A stretch of 64,000 nucleotides of DNA from Peptoniphilaceae bacterium. GTDB taxonomy: Bacteria; Bacillota; Clostridia; Tissierellales; Peptoniphilaceae. A program made the position numbers and the translations under genes. The stretch covers positions 20,562 to 84,561 of the forward strand of contig CAJUSY010000048.1 in assembly GCA_910589545.1 (NCBI GenBank), given 5' to 3'. This document shows, piece by piece, positions 17,045-25,225 of the stretch; within the stretch, counting starts at the first letter, position 1, and every line of letters starts with the position of its first letter. The notes beneath the pieces are model-generated. The model had not been told where the DNA came from and made no database searches. It saw only the letters and a list, made by a program, of their open reading frames with translations.

Positions 17045-17903
17045 TTCTACCTCTAATTATCTCTATTATTTTCTCAACAACTTCATCAATATTCATATCA
17101 TCAGAATTTATATAAACAGCATCTTCGGCTCGTTTCAAAGGAGCATATTTTCTATTTTTATCCTGTTCATCTCTTAATTTTATGTCTTTTAGAATCGTTT
17201 CATAAGATAAATCGTCTTTTTGTTCGTCAAATCTTCTTTTGGCTCTAACTTCTGGTGATGCATCCAAATAAAATTTGTAATCAGCATTCTTTAATATGTT
17301 AGTACCAGCATCTCTTCCATCAATAATAATCGCTTTGTTACTAGCAATCTGTCTTTGAATTTCAACTAATCTTTCTCTTACAGAATAATATGTTGAAACC
17401 TTTGATGCTGCCATAGATACATCATTAGTTCTTATTTTATCTCTCAAGAATTCGCCATTAACTTTAATCTTAGATGATTCAAATGTTATTTCCAAATTGT
17501 TCAATACATGCACGACCTCTTCTTCGTCTTGCAAATTTATATTTTCCTTCAAACAAAAATAAGCAAGAGAACGATACATTGATCCCGTATCCAAATATTC
17601 AATGTTTAATATATTTGAGATTAATTTACAAACTGTTGATTTACCAGATCCACTTGGTCCATCGACAGTAACAGAATATACGTCATTATTAATCAATTCA
17701 ATATACACATTATCATCGTCATTTTTTCTGAGAATTCTTGATGAGATCAAAATATTTTTATTTGTTTTAATTAATCTATCGTCGAAAATTTCCTTCATAA
17801 CTTTTGGTGTAGATATCAATAATATATCAAAATTCTTGTCTTTTATATATTCATTAATTTCATCGTAAAATTTTGATTCATTTTCGTATTTGATTTTTTT
17901 CAT
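17034..17903 (-). CDS. cmk: Cytidylate kinase with about 75-residue N-terminal extension
   Basis: Phosphorylates CMP/dCMP. The kinase core starts at about residue 76 with the P-loop DGPSGSGKST (81-90), then YLDTGSMYR, IDGRDAGTNIL, the lid-region RAKRRFDEQ and a C-terminal DAVYINSDDMNIDEVVE. Normal Cmk proteins have about 220 residues; this has 289. The additional 75 residues (MKKIKYENESKFYDEINEY...) match nothing I recognise. The long start is supported by the 4-base ATGA overlap with the upstream gene, and there is no good ATG at the core boundary. Confidence 0.92.
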   Translation of the reverse strand: MKKIKYENESKFYDEINEYIKDKNFDILLISTPKVMKEIFDDRLIKTNKNILISSRILRKNDDDNVYIELINNDVYSVTVDGPSGSGKSTVCKLISNILNIEYLDTGSMYRSLAYFCLKENINLQDEEEVVHVLNNLEITFESSKIKVNGEFLRDKIRTNDVSMAASKVSTYYSVRERLVEIQRQIASNKAIIIDGRDAGTNILKNADYKFYLDASPEVRAKRRFDEQKDDLSYETILKDIKLRDEQDKNRKYAPLKRAEDAVYINSDDMNIDEVVEKIIEIIRGRNVL

Positions 17904-19102
17904 ATATTTATCCCCGCTAAAAAGCCTGTTGAAAAAGCAAATTGTAAATTAAATCCTCCTGTAAAACCATCAACATCAATTACTTCTCCACAAAAATACA
18001 AGTCTTTTACAATTTTAGATTCCATTGTGCTTGGATCAATCTCATTAACATCGATCCCTCCCACACTAATTATTGCGTAATCAAGCTTTTCATTTGATAC
18101 ATAAGTAAAATCAAAACTTTTCAAAATTCTTCTTAACTTATCACGTTCATATTTTGTTATTTCATTTACTTTTTTATTTGGATTTATACTTGCAGATTTT
18201 AAAATTGGCAGTATTAATTTTTTGATTGTTATTTTACTTATAGCATTTTCAATTGTTTTGTTTTGATTTTCGCTGAAATCTCTTAAAATCCTATCATCAA
18301 GTTTTTGATCTGTCAATCCTGGTTTCAAATCTATCGATATTTTAATGTCACCATTTTTGTTGCACAATATACTTGATAAAGTAAGTACTAAGGGACCTGA
18401 AATTCCTTTTCTTGTAAAAATCATTTCACCTATATCATCGTATATCAATTTCTTATTCAAATAACATTTTAATCCGACGTTTTTAAGACTAACTCCCTCT
18501 AATTCTTCCACATTCTCTTTTAAAATAATTGCACTCAAACCAGGCTTCATTTCGTGAATAGTATGACCTAGCTTGGTTATTTGACTGTAAAGAGATCCAT
18601 CTGAGCCTGTATTTGGATATGATTTGCCACCACATGCTATGATTACTTTATCAAATGCATATTCATTAGTACTTGTAGTAAGATAAAATTTGTTCGATTT
18701 ATAGATTTTATTCACCTTTTCATTTAAGTGTAAGTTTACATTCTTATCTTTCAAAATTTTTTCAAATACTTTAATCACATCAGATGATTTATCATTCTGT
18801 GGAAAAACCCTATTTCCACGTTCGACTTTTGTTCTAAGACCATTTGAATTAAAAAAATTTATGACTTGTTCGTTAGTAAAGTCATAAAATGGGCTGTAAC
18901 AAAAATATTTGTTTGTATTAATATTTTCAATTAATTCTTGTATATCACATGAATTGGTAATGTTGCATCTTCCTTTTCCGGTAATGAACAATTTCTTACC
19001 TATTTTTTCATTATGATCAAAAATATGAATTTTATTTTCGTCTTTAATAAAGCTTGCAGCCATCAATCCTGCTGCTCCTGCTCCTATTATCGCTACATTC
19101 AT
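17900..19102 (-). CDS. HI0933/BaiN-family FAD-dependent oxidoreductase
   Basis: A 400-aa flavoprotein of unknown substrate. The dinucleotide-binding motif IGAGAAGLMAA is at the N-terminus, then FITGKGRCNITNSC, VIIACGGKSYPNTGSDGS, FTRKGISGP and the C-terminal DLYFCGEVIDVDGFTGGFNLQFAFSTG (split here only for reading), all hallmarks of the HI0933/YhiN group. The BaiN name comes from bile-acid work on one member and should not be taken as function. It overlaps mnmM by one base and cmk by four. Confidence 0.88.
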   Translation of the reverse strand: MNVAIIGAGAAGLMAASFIKDENKIHIFDHNEKIGKKLFITGKGRCNITNSCDIQELIENINTNKYFCYSPFYDFTNEQVINFFNSNGLRTKVERGNRVFPQNDKSSDVIKVFEKILKDKNVNLHLNEKVNKIYKSNKFYLTTSTNEYAFDKVIIACGGKSYPNTGSDGSLYSQITKLGHTIHEMKPGLSAIILKENVEELEGVSLKNVGLKCYLNKKLIYDDIGEMIFTRKGISGPLVLTLSSILCNKNGDIKISIDLKPGLTDQKLDDRILRDFSENQNKTIENAISKITIKKLILPILKSASINPNKKVNEITKYERDKLRRILKSFDFTYVSNEKLDYAIISVGGIDVNEIDPSTMESKIVKDLYFCGEVIDVDGFTGGFNLQFAFSTGFLAGINI

Positions 19103-19641
19103 TATTTAATCCTTTCAATTAAGCATACAAAAGGTGGATTGTTTATTTGATTTATAAAATCGTATCTAATAACATTGAATTCTTTTTGGTTTAATTTTTG
19201 AAGATATGCGATTATGTTTATACTTTCTTCAAGTCCTGGCTTGTGCCCAGGATAGAATGTAATAACAATTTGACCTTCTGTGTTCATTACTTTCAAAAGT
19301 TTATCTAAAGTTTTAATTACAGTATCATAATCAGTTGTAATATTTTTATCTCCACCTGGAAGGTATCCCAAATTAAACACCACAAAATCAATTTTCTGAT
19401 TAATATATTTGTCAAAATTTAGATGAGAATCGTTAATAACTTTTAAGTTGCCAAATTTTGTAGAATTATCTATACAATCTTTTTGGATATCAAACCCATA
19501 AACTTCAATGTTTTCGTTTATGGATAACATTTTGTATGAATCGTTTCCGTTTCCAAATGTCATATCTAAACAAATTTTTGAAGTTGGAATTTTATCTTTC
19601 ATCAATGATTCAACTAATGTTTTAGTATTGTTATAAATCAT
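19102..19641 (-). CDS. mnmM: SAM-dependent methyltransferase, MnmM (YtqB)-like
   Basis: A 179-aa class I methyltransferase. The SAM motif LDMTFGNGNDSYKM is at residues 24-37, VYGFDIQKDCID follows, and VFNLGYLPGGDKNITT carries the YtqB/MnmM signature. In Bacillus this family methylates the aminomethyl group of the wobble uridine (nm5s2U to mnm5s2U). It overlaps the following flavoprotein and the preceding orphan gene. Assignment rests on the NLGYLPGGDK motif and length; another rRNA/tRNA methyltransferase is possible. Confidence 0.82.
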   Translation of the reverse strand: MIYNNTKTLVESLMKDKIPTSKICLDMTFGNGNDSYKMLSINENIEVYGFDIQKDCIDNSTKFGNLKVINDSHLNFDKYINQKIDFVVFNLGYLPGGDKNITTDYDTVIKTLDKLLKVMNTEGQIVITFYPGHKPGLEESINIIAYLQKLNQKEFNVIRYDFINQINNPPFVCLIERIK

Positions 19642-19978
19642 TACAGCTTCCCCTAAAAAGTAGATTAAAGTCTATTTTGCCTTGATTTTCAAAAAATGAT
19701 TTTACTAAACCATTATTATCATAAAACTCTTCAATACCAAAATCTCTCAAATTCATCCCTATACTTTTTAGAAAAAATAACTTGTTAGAATTCTCCTCTT
19801 GTAATTGAAAATCTGCTATATTTGCTCTTTTACCTTCTGTCCTAATCAGAGAATACCCTTTTGGTTTTAAGTCGTCAATATATATAAAGCAAAAATCCCC
19901 TACAATTTCTTCTATTTTTAAGTTAAATTTTTTTAAAATTTCTTCGTCTTTGTTATTTGCAAGTCTAACTTCAATCAT
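19631..19978 (-). CDS. Uncharacterised 115-aa protein
   Basis: I do not recognise this family. The sequence is soluble, without membrane segments or cysteine motifs (one Cys in GDFCFIYID, one in GSCNDL), and looks like an alpha/beta fold. GYSLIRTEGKRANIADFQLQ vaguely recalls acetyltransferase strands, but no acetyl-CoA-binding loop is visible. GAGGT precedes the ATG. Its start overlaps the TGA of the displaced rluB tail, and its stop overlaps mnmM by 11 bases, so it is tightly coupled in the operon and probably expressed. Confidence 0.7.
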   Translation of the reverse strand: MIEVRLANNKDEEILKKFNLKIEEIVGDFCFIYIDDLKPKGYSLIRTEGKRANIADFQLQEENSNKLFFLKSIGMNLRDFGIEEFYDNNGLVKSFFENQGKIDFNLLFRGSCNDL

Positions 19979-20066
19979 ATTTACCTCTTATTAAATCCAA
20001 ATCTTTACTTTTTAACAGTACGTATTCTCCGCTTTTTAAATTATCGTCCATCTTGTAATTACCAAT
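19971..20066 (-). pseudogene. Displaced C-terminal tail of rluB, in frame after a TAA
   Basis: Directly after the rluB stop, the same frame continues for 31 sense codons (IGNYKMDDNLKSGEYVLLKS and on to KYD) and ends in TGA overlapping the next gene's ATG. RsuA/RluB enzymes end their last strands with V-R/K-I-G...L...GEY..L, which this tail reproduces. An ATG at 20051 could start a 26-aa peptide, but it has no convincing ribosome site, so I read it as the lost or read-through end of rluB. Confidence 0.8.
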
Positions 20067-20681
20067 TTAAACCCTTTTCAAATCTAAAACCGGATGATTT
20101 ATATAATCAAACATTCTTCTAATTTGTCTGTTCCTACCCTCATAAATAGTTACCGTGTATTTTGTATTGTCTTTTACATTGGCAATAAATTCTATATTTG
20201 ATTTTTTTAATTTATAACCATCTAATATTATTCCATTTTTTAATTCTTGTATTTTGTTTTTGGTTGGTTTACCTTTCACTAAAACCTCGTAAACTTTTTT
20301 ATGCTCAAATTTAGGATGAGTTAGTTCATAAGTTAAATCACCATCATTCGTTAATATTAATAATCCATGAGAATCTTTATCCAAACGACCAATTGGATAA
20401 ACCCTTGTACTAGTTTTAATTAAATCCACAACTTTTTTATCAGCGAATTTATCCTTAACTGTTGAGGTATATCCAATAGGTTTATTGATAGCAATATAAA
20501 CTTTTTCTTCTTTTTTTCTAATTTTCTTGCCTTCAACCTCAATAATATCACCATCATTTACTTGATACGATAAATCTAAAAGTATTGTTCCATTAACACA
20601 AACTTTTGAGTATTTGATTAGTTCATCAGCCTTTCTTCTAGAACAATATCCACTTTGAGCTATGAACTTATTTATTCTCAT
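20067..20681 (-). CDS. rluB: Pseudouridine synthase, RsuA/RluB family, C-terminally truncated by an in-frame TAA
   Basis: rRNA pseudouridine synthase. An N-terminal S4 domain (MRINKFIAQSGYCSRRKADE) is followed by the catalytic GRLDKDSHGLLILTNDG with the active-site Asp, then THPKFEHKKVYEV and YEGRNRQIRRMF. The protein stops at LDLKRV after 204 residues, where the family continues for about 30 more. Those residues are encoded in the same frame after the TAA. The catalytic core is complete, so the short product may still work. It overlaps scpB by 14 bases. Exact rRNA target is not determinable. Confidence 0.88.
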   Translation of the reverse strand: MRINKFIAQSGYCSRRKADELIKYSKVCVNGTILLDLSYQVNDGDIIEVEGKKIRKKEEKVYIAINKPIGYTSTVKDKFADKKVVDLIKTSTRVYPIGRLDKDSHGLLILTNDGDLTYELTHPKFEHKKVYEVLVKGKPTKNKIQELKNGIILDGYKLKKSNIEFIANVKDNTKYTVTIYEGRNRQIRRMFDYINHPVLDLKRV

Positions 20682-21216
20682 TTTCTTTTTCCTTAATAAT
20701 TTTTTCTATTTCATTTAATTTTGGAAGATCTTCTAAAGAATTAATATTGAAATAATACAAGAACTCGTCGGTAGTACCATATAATATAGGCTTTCCTATT
20801 TTATCCAGTCTTCCGACTTCTTTTATTAAATTTTTTTTAGTTAAAGTATCAATTGATGAGCTAGATTTTACCCCTCTTATTTCATCTATTTCTATTCTTG
20901 TTATTGGCTGTTTGTAAGCTATAATAGATAAAACTTCCATTGTTGTATTGGTTAATCTTGTATTTTTATTTTTTACAAAAATTTCTTTTAAAAAATCGTA
21001 ATATTCTTTTTTAGTTTGAATTTGATAGTTATCGTTGATACATCTAATTTCCAGGGAAGTGTTTCTATATTCATATTCTTTAATTAAATCATCAAGCATA
21101 TTCCTAGTTTCTTTTTTATTAAGGTTTATGGCTTCAGATATTAATGAAATATCTAAGGGTTCACCCCATAAGAAAAGTAAAGATTCAATTTTATTTCGAA
21201 TAATTTTATCTTCCAT
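20668..21216 (-). CDS. scpB: Segregation and condensation protein B
   Basis: Winged-helix kleisin-binding subunit of the SMC-ScpA-ScpB condensin. The 182-aa protein starts MEDKIIRNKIESLLFLWGEP and holds the family's LSIIAYKQPITRIEIDEIRG and LIKEVGRLDKIGKPILYGTT. It is 2 bases after scpA, its natural partner, and the smc gene lies about 9 kb upstream in the same orientation. Confidence 0.95.
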   Translation of the reverse strand: MEDKIIRNKIESLLFLWGEPLDISLISEAINLNKKETRNMLDDLIKEYEYRNTSLEIRCINDNYQIQTKKEYYDFLKEIFVKNKNTRLTNTTMEVLSIIAYKQPITRIEIDEIRGVKSSSSIDTLTKKNLIKEVGRLDKIGKPILYGTTDEFLYYFNINSLEDLPKLNEIEKIIKEKENENK

Positions 21217-21218
21217 AA

Positions 21219-21929
21219 TTACCTCATTAATATTTTCATATTATCTTCATTATTTTTCACAACCATTAATATGTTTGATTTTAATAATTCTAGTATAGCT
21301 AGAAACACAGATATAACTTCATTTTTATTGGTATTTTGTGATAGAAAATATGAAAAACTATATTTGTTATTTTTTTCTACCTTCCACAATATATCTTCAA
21401 TACAATCTTCAATCTTATATTCTTCCGCTTCTATAATTTCTGTTTCTTCAATGACAATTCTATTATCTATCCTATTTAATATTTCTAACAAAGTTTCAGA
21501 TAATAAATTAATGTCAGGAACAATCAAATTCTCTTTTTCAGATTGGTAAACCGATAAATCCTCTTGAATTTTTCTAAAATGTTTCGATGAGATGTTTTCT
21601 AATTCAATCAATTGCTTAGAAATTTCTTTAAATTTTTTATATTCTATTAATCGTTGTTTAATCAAATCTTCATCGATTTGTTCATCTTCATCAAAATCAT
21701 TTTTTGGCAATAATTTTTTTGATTTTATATATAACAAAGTAGAAGCTAAGTAAATAAAATCAGTCAAATCTTTAGTAGAATGATTTTTCAAATTCTCAAC
21801 TTCTTCAATGAATTTATTTGTAATTTTGGCTAAATCAACATTTTCTATATCAATTTTTTCTTTTTCAACCAAATTTAATAAAAGATCCATTGGACCGTTG
21901 AATTCTTCAGTTTCAATAATCAAACTCAT
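21219..21929 (-). CDS. scpA: Segregation and condensation protein A (kleisin)
   Basis: Bridges the SMC heads. The N-terminal SMC-neck-binding domain contains EFNGPMDLLLNLVEKEKIDI, and LTDFIYLASTLLYIKSKKLLP follows. The middle is acidic, and the C-terminal winged-helix region carries VISVFLAILELLKSN. At 236 aa it is typical. It overlaps the preceding M50 gene by 4 bases (ATGA-type) and is immediately followed by scpB. Confidence 0.95.
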   Translation of the reverse strand: MSLIIETEEFNGPMDLLLNLVEKEKIDIENVDLAKITNKFIEEVENLKNHSTKDLTDFIYLASTLLYIKSKKLLPKNDFDEDEQIDEDLIKQRLIEYKKFKEISKQLIELENISSKHFRKIQEDLSVYQSEKENLIVPDINLLSETLLEILNRIDNRIVIEETEIIEAEEYKIEDCIEDILWKVEKNNKYSFSYFLSQNTNKNEVISVFLAILELLKSNILMVVKNNEDNMKILMR

Positions 21930-22534
21930 AGTGCAATTGCTAACCTTAAAAACTTATCAATTATAAATGATGTTATAGGCGTTAAAACTTTACCTAACAC
22001 ACCTGAAAATATTAATATAAGCAATATAAAATAAGTGTATTTTTCATATTTTGCCATAAAATCTAAAAATTTTCCTGGAAAAAAAGCAGTTATAACCTTG
22101 GAACCATCTAAAGGCGGAACAGGTATTAAGTTAAATACAGCGAAATACACGTTATACACAATAAATAAACTCAAAATTTCTGAAATAACAGGATTGACAT
22201 GAGAAAATTTAACATATAAAAACGAAAATATTAGTCCTAAAATTAAATTTACTGTAACTCCCGCAATTGAAACCAAGAACATACCTAAATGTCTGTTCCT
22301 AAAATTGTATGAGTTAATTGGAACTGGCTTTGCCCAACCAAACTTAAATAAAATCAAACTAATTGCTCCTAATGGATCAATGTGATCAATAGGATTGAAG
22401 CTTAATCTACCCATGCTTTTAGCCGTATTATCACCCATCCAATAAGCAACATAACCATGAGCAAGTTCATGAAGAACAATTGTTGGTAGTAATACAAATA
22501 TAATTATAATGTAATGATTTATCGTTTCTAACAT
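21926..22534 (-). CDS. Site-2-protease family membrane metalloprotease (M50)
   Basis: A 202-aa polytopic membrane protein. The zinc motif HELAHGY (HExxH) lies in the first membrane segment, about residues 22-28, and the second metal motif NLIPVPPLDGSKV is near residue 137. About four to five hydrophobic segments are visible. It resembles YwhC/rhomboid-like S2P homologues often found before scpA in clostridia. The substrate is unknown. No PDZ domain is present, which separates it from RseP/RasP. Confidence 0.88.
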   Translation of the reverse strand: MLETINHYIIIIFVLLPTIVLHELAHGYVAYWMGDNTAKSMGRLSFNPIDHIDPLGAISLILFKFGWAKPVPINSYNFRNRHLGMFLVSIAGVTVNLILGLIFSFLYVKFSHVNPVISEILSLFIVYNVYFAVFNLIPVPPLDGSKVITAFFPGKFLDFMAKYEKYTYFILLILIFSGVLGKVLTPITSFIIDKFLRLAIAL

Positions 22535-23064
22535 TTATTCACATTCCTTAAAAAAAATAGAATTCCCGTAATTGATTTACCGTCAATAATAGCTCCATCC
22601 TCTATCATTTGCATTAATTTTTCTTGTTCGATGAGTTCTATATTTAAAAATTCGTCATCATCTGCTTTTAGTTCGTCTCTGAATAATTCTTCAGCCAAAA
22701 AGAAACTTACTTTTTCATCACTAAAACCTGGAGAAGAATAAGCATCAAATAAATAAGTTAAATTTTTGCAATTATAACCTATTTCTTCTCTCATTTCTCT
22801 TATTGCTGCATCTTTTGGTGTTTCATTGTGTTCAATTAACCCTGCTGGTAATTCCATTAGTTGTTGGTCAATAGCTTTTCTATATTGACTAACGAAAAAT
22901 AATTTATTATCTTTTACTGCTATTATGCACACAGCGTTTGCGTGCTCTATAATTTCTCTTTTGGAGTATTTTCTATTTGGAAGTTCAACCGTATCTAACC
23001 TAAGGTTTAAAATTCTTCCTTCATATATCATTTCACTCTTTATTGTTTTTTCTTCATAATCCAT
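22528..23064 (-). CDS. nudF: NUDIX hydrolase, ADP-ribose pyrophosphatase type
   Basis: Hydrolyses ADP-ribose or related nucleoside diphosphate sugars. The Nudix box GLIEHNETPKDAAIREMREEIGY is present in full (written here only as its key glycines, REMREEIG), preceded by QQLMELPAG, the ADP-ribose pyrophosphatase hallmark. The 178-aa length is usual. It lies just after recN and overlaps the M50 protease gene by 7 bases. Confidence 0.9.
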   Translation of the reverse strand: MDYEEKTIKSEMIYEGRILNLRLDTVELPNRKYSKREIIEHANAVCIIAVKDNKLFFVSQYRKAIDQQLMELPAGLIEHNETPKDAAIREMREEIGYNCKNLTYLFDAYSSPGFSDEKVSFFLAEELFRDELKADDDEFLNIELIEQEKLMQMIEDGAIIDGKSITGILFFLRNVNKC

Positions 23065-23066
23065 AA

Positions 23067-24764
23067 TTATCTCCTATCTTTTTTTAATTCATTTGCTTGA
23101 TTGATCATTAATTTGGCTTGTTCAATTGTAGTTTCCGTTATGTTTATACCGCCGATCAATCTCGAAATTTCATTTACCTTTTCTTCAGGAGTTAATACTT
23201 TTAGAATTGATTTCGTTTCATTATTTAAATCAATCTTTTCAATTAAAATGTGATTATCGCTCAGTGAAGCTAATTGAGGTAAATGACTTATTGAAATCAC
23301 TTGTTTATCTTTTGATAAATCAATAAGTTTTTCACCTACTACCAATGCTGTCCTACCACTTATTCCAGTATCAATTTCGTCAAAAATAAGAGTATTTATA
23401 TCTTCAAAATCTGATATAACTGACTTAAATCCAAGCATAATTCTTGAGATTTCTCCACCAGATGCAATAGAAGCCATTGGTTTTAAATCTTGTCCTAAAT
23501 TTGTTTTAATTAGAAAATCCAATGAATCAAAACCTTTTTCATTGAACTCAGAAAGTTTTTCAAATTTGACTTTAAAATCAGCATGTTTCATATTTAAATC
23601 TTTTAGATTTTGAACAATCAATTTTTCTAATTTAAAAACAATTTCTTTTCTAATTTTATGAAGTCTATCTGATAATTCAATCCCTTTCTTCTTTTCTGAA
23701 TCAATTAATTCTTTGAATTTTCTTTTATTTTCTGTAATTTCATTCAGTTCTTTAAGTCTACGTTCCAAATCTTGTCTGAATGAAATTATATCATCAATAG
23801 ATTTTCCGTATTTTCTCTTTAAATCAGTAATTATTGCTATTTTGTTTTCTAAATCATTTAGTTTGAACTCGTCTTGATAGATGTTAGATGAATAAGAACT
23901 AATTCTTGAAAACAAGTCGTCCATATCATAATAAATTTTATCCAAATCTACTTTGAAAGAATTCACTTCATTATCAAACTCAGAGATTGAATCCATCTTG
24001 CTTAAAACAATATTAAACATAGTGTTGATATCTTGTTCGTTGTAGTTTTCATCTGAATACATGTTTAATATTTCACCGATATTATTTTTAATCAAATTAA
24101 CATTCGATAGTTTATTATACTCGTTTTCAAGTTCTTCTTCATCTACATTATCAAGATCTATTTGTGATATTTCATCAATTTGATAATTAATAATATCAAG
24201 TTGTCTATCTTTCTCTTCATTTGTAATATTAAAACTCTTGTATGCTTTTTTGTATTCTGCAATATTATTGAGAATTCCGCTTAACTCAGTTTTGATTTTA
24301 AAAGTTTCTTCCTTATCAAAGGAATCAATTAAATCTAAATAAAAATCCTTGTTCAATAGTGATTGAGTTCCATTTTGCCCATGAATATCAACAAATTTAC
24401 TCATTAATTCATTTAATGTATTAAGCGTGATTGATCTATTATTTAATTTATTTATACTTTTTAAATTAGTGTCTACAATTCTTGAGATTATTATTACTCC
24501 ATCTTCGACATTGTATCCCATATCTTCTAAAAATTTAATTTTAGAATTGTCAGCTATTGTAAATGTCGCTTCAACAATAGTTTTTTTTGAAGAATCTCTG
24601 ACAAAACTTTTGTTAAATCTTTGCCCTAGAAGAAGTTCAAAAGCTTCTATCAAAATTGATTTTCCTGAACCAGTTTCTCCAGTTATGATATTAAGTCCAT
24701 CCGTAAAATCGACATTGATTTTGTCAATTATCGCAAAATTTTCTATATAAAGAGAATTTAACAT
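23067..24764 (-). CDS. recN: DNA repair protein RecN
   Basis: SMC-like ATPase that acts early in double-strand break repair. The Walker A motif GETGSGKSIL is near residue 30, the DIHGQNGTQSLL motif follows, a long coiled-coil middle (about 150-370) has the RecN NYQIDEI segment, and the C-terminal head carries MASIASGGEISRIMLGFKSV and IFDEIDTGISGRTA. Length is 565 aa. It is 4 bases after argR, a pairing conserved in Firmicutes. Confidence 0.97.
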   Translation of the reverse strand: MLNSLYIENFAIIDKINVDFTDGLNIITGETGSGKSILIEAFELLLGQRFNKSFVRDSSKKTIVEATFTIADNSKIKFLEDMGYNVEDGVIIISRIVDTNLKSINKLNNRSITLNTLNELMSKFVDIHGQNGTQSLLNKDFYLDLIDSFDKEETFKIKTELSGILNNIAEYKKAYKSFNITNEEKDRQLDIINYQIDEISQIDLDNVDEEELENEYNKLSNVNLIKNNIGEILNMYSDENYNEQDINTMFNIVLSKMDSISEFDNEVNSFKVDLDKIYYDMDDLFSRISSYSSNIYQDEFKLNDLENKIAIITDLKRKYGKSIDDIISFRQDLERRLKELNEITENKRKFKELIDSEKKKGIELSDRLHKIRKEIVFKLEKLIVQNLKDLNMKHADFKVKFEKLSEFNEKGFDSLDFLIKTNLGQDLKPMASIASGGEISRIMLGFKSVISDFEDINTLIFDEIDTGISGRTALVVGEKLIDLSKDKQVISISHLPQLASLSDNHILIEKIDLNNETKSILKVLTPEEKVNEISRLIGGINITETTIEQAKLMINQANELKKDRR

Positions 24765-24768
24765 TTTA

Positions 24769-25221
24769 TTACCTGATGATTGATTTGATTTCTGAAACTA
24801 ATTTTTCCAATCCAGACTTATCTTCAACAGTTATATAAATAGTATCGTTACCTGTTAGAATTCCAGCAATATTGTCTAATTTTGCATTGGTAATTGCCAT
24901 ACCACAAACCGTAGCAGTGTGAGATATTGTTTTAATAATTACCATATCTTCATTATGCTTTATAGTCAACACTGCAGATCTGAAAATCTTATCTAATCTT
25001 TCGTTTAATGAATCGTGTACAGTGTCAATTATTGCATAATGATATTCGCCTTCTCTAGTTTGAACTTTTGATATTCTTAATTCTTTTATATCTCTAGAAA
25101 TAGTAGCTTGTGTAGCTCTAACTCCATGAGCTTCTAAATAGTCAGAAAGTTCTTCTTGAGTTCTTATTTCATTTTCTTCTATTAAATCTAAAATTAATCT
25201 TTGTCTTGTGTATTTTTTCAT
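24769..25221 (-). CDS. argR: Arginine repressor ArgR/AhrC
   Basis: Arginine-sensing hexameric regulator. The N-terminal winged helix includes TQEELSDYLEAHGVRATQAT and SRDIKELRISKV. The C-terminal oligomerisation domain ends AGILTGNDTIYITVEDKSG. The family motif that contacts arginine is usually GDDT; here the first Asp is Asn (GNDT). Length (150 aa) is normal. No arginine biosynthesis or deiminase genes occur in the window, so the targets are unknown. It lies between tlyA and recN as in Bacillus. Confidence 0.95.
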   Translation of the reverse strand: MKKYTRQRLILDLIEENEIRTQEELSDYLEAHGVRATQATISRDIKELRISKVQTREGEYHYAIIDTVHDSLNERLDKIFRSAVLTIKHNEDMVIIKTISHTATVCGMAITNAKLDNIAGILTGNDTIYITVEDKSGLEKLVSEIKSIIR

Positions 25222-25225
25222 ATTT

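Noticed and set aside
19971..20051. Independent 26-aa small ORF upstream of the orphan gene
   Set aside because: It is in frame with rluB, resembles the family's C-terminal tail, and has no convincing ribosome site, so it is better explained as the displaced rluB end.
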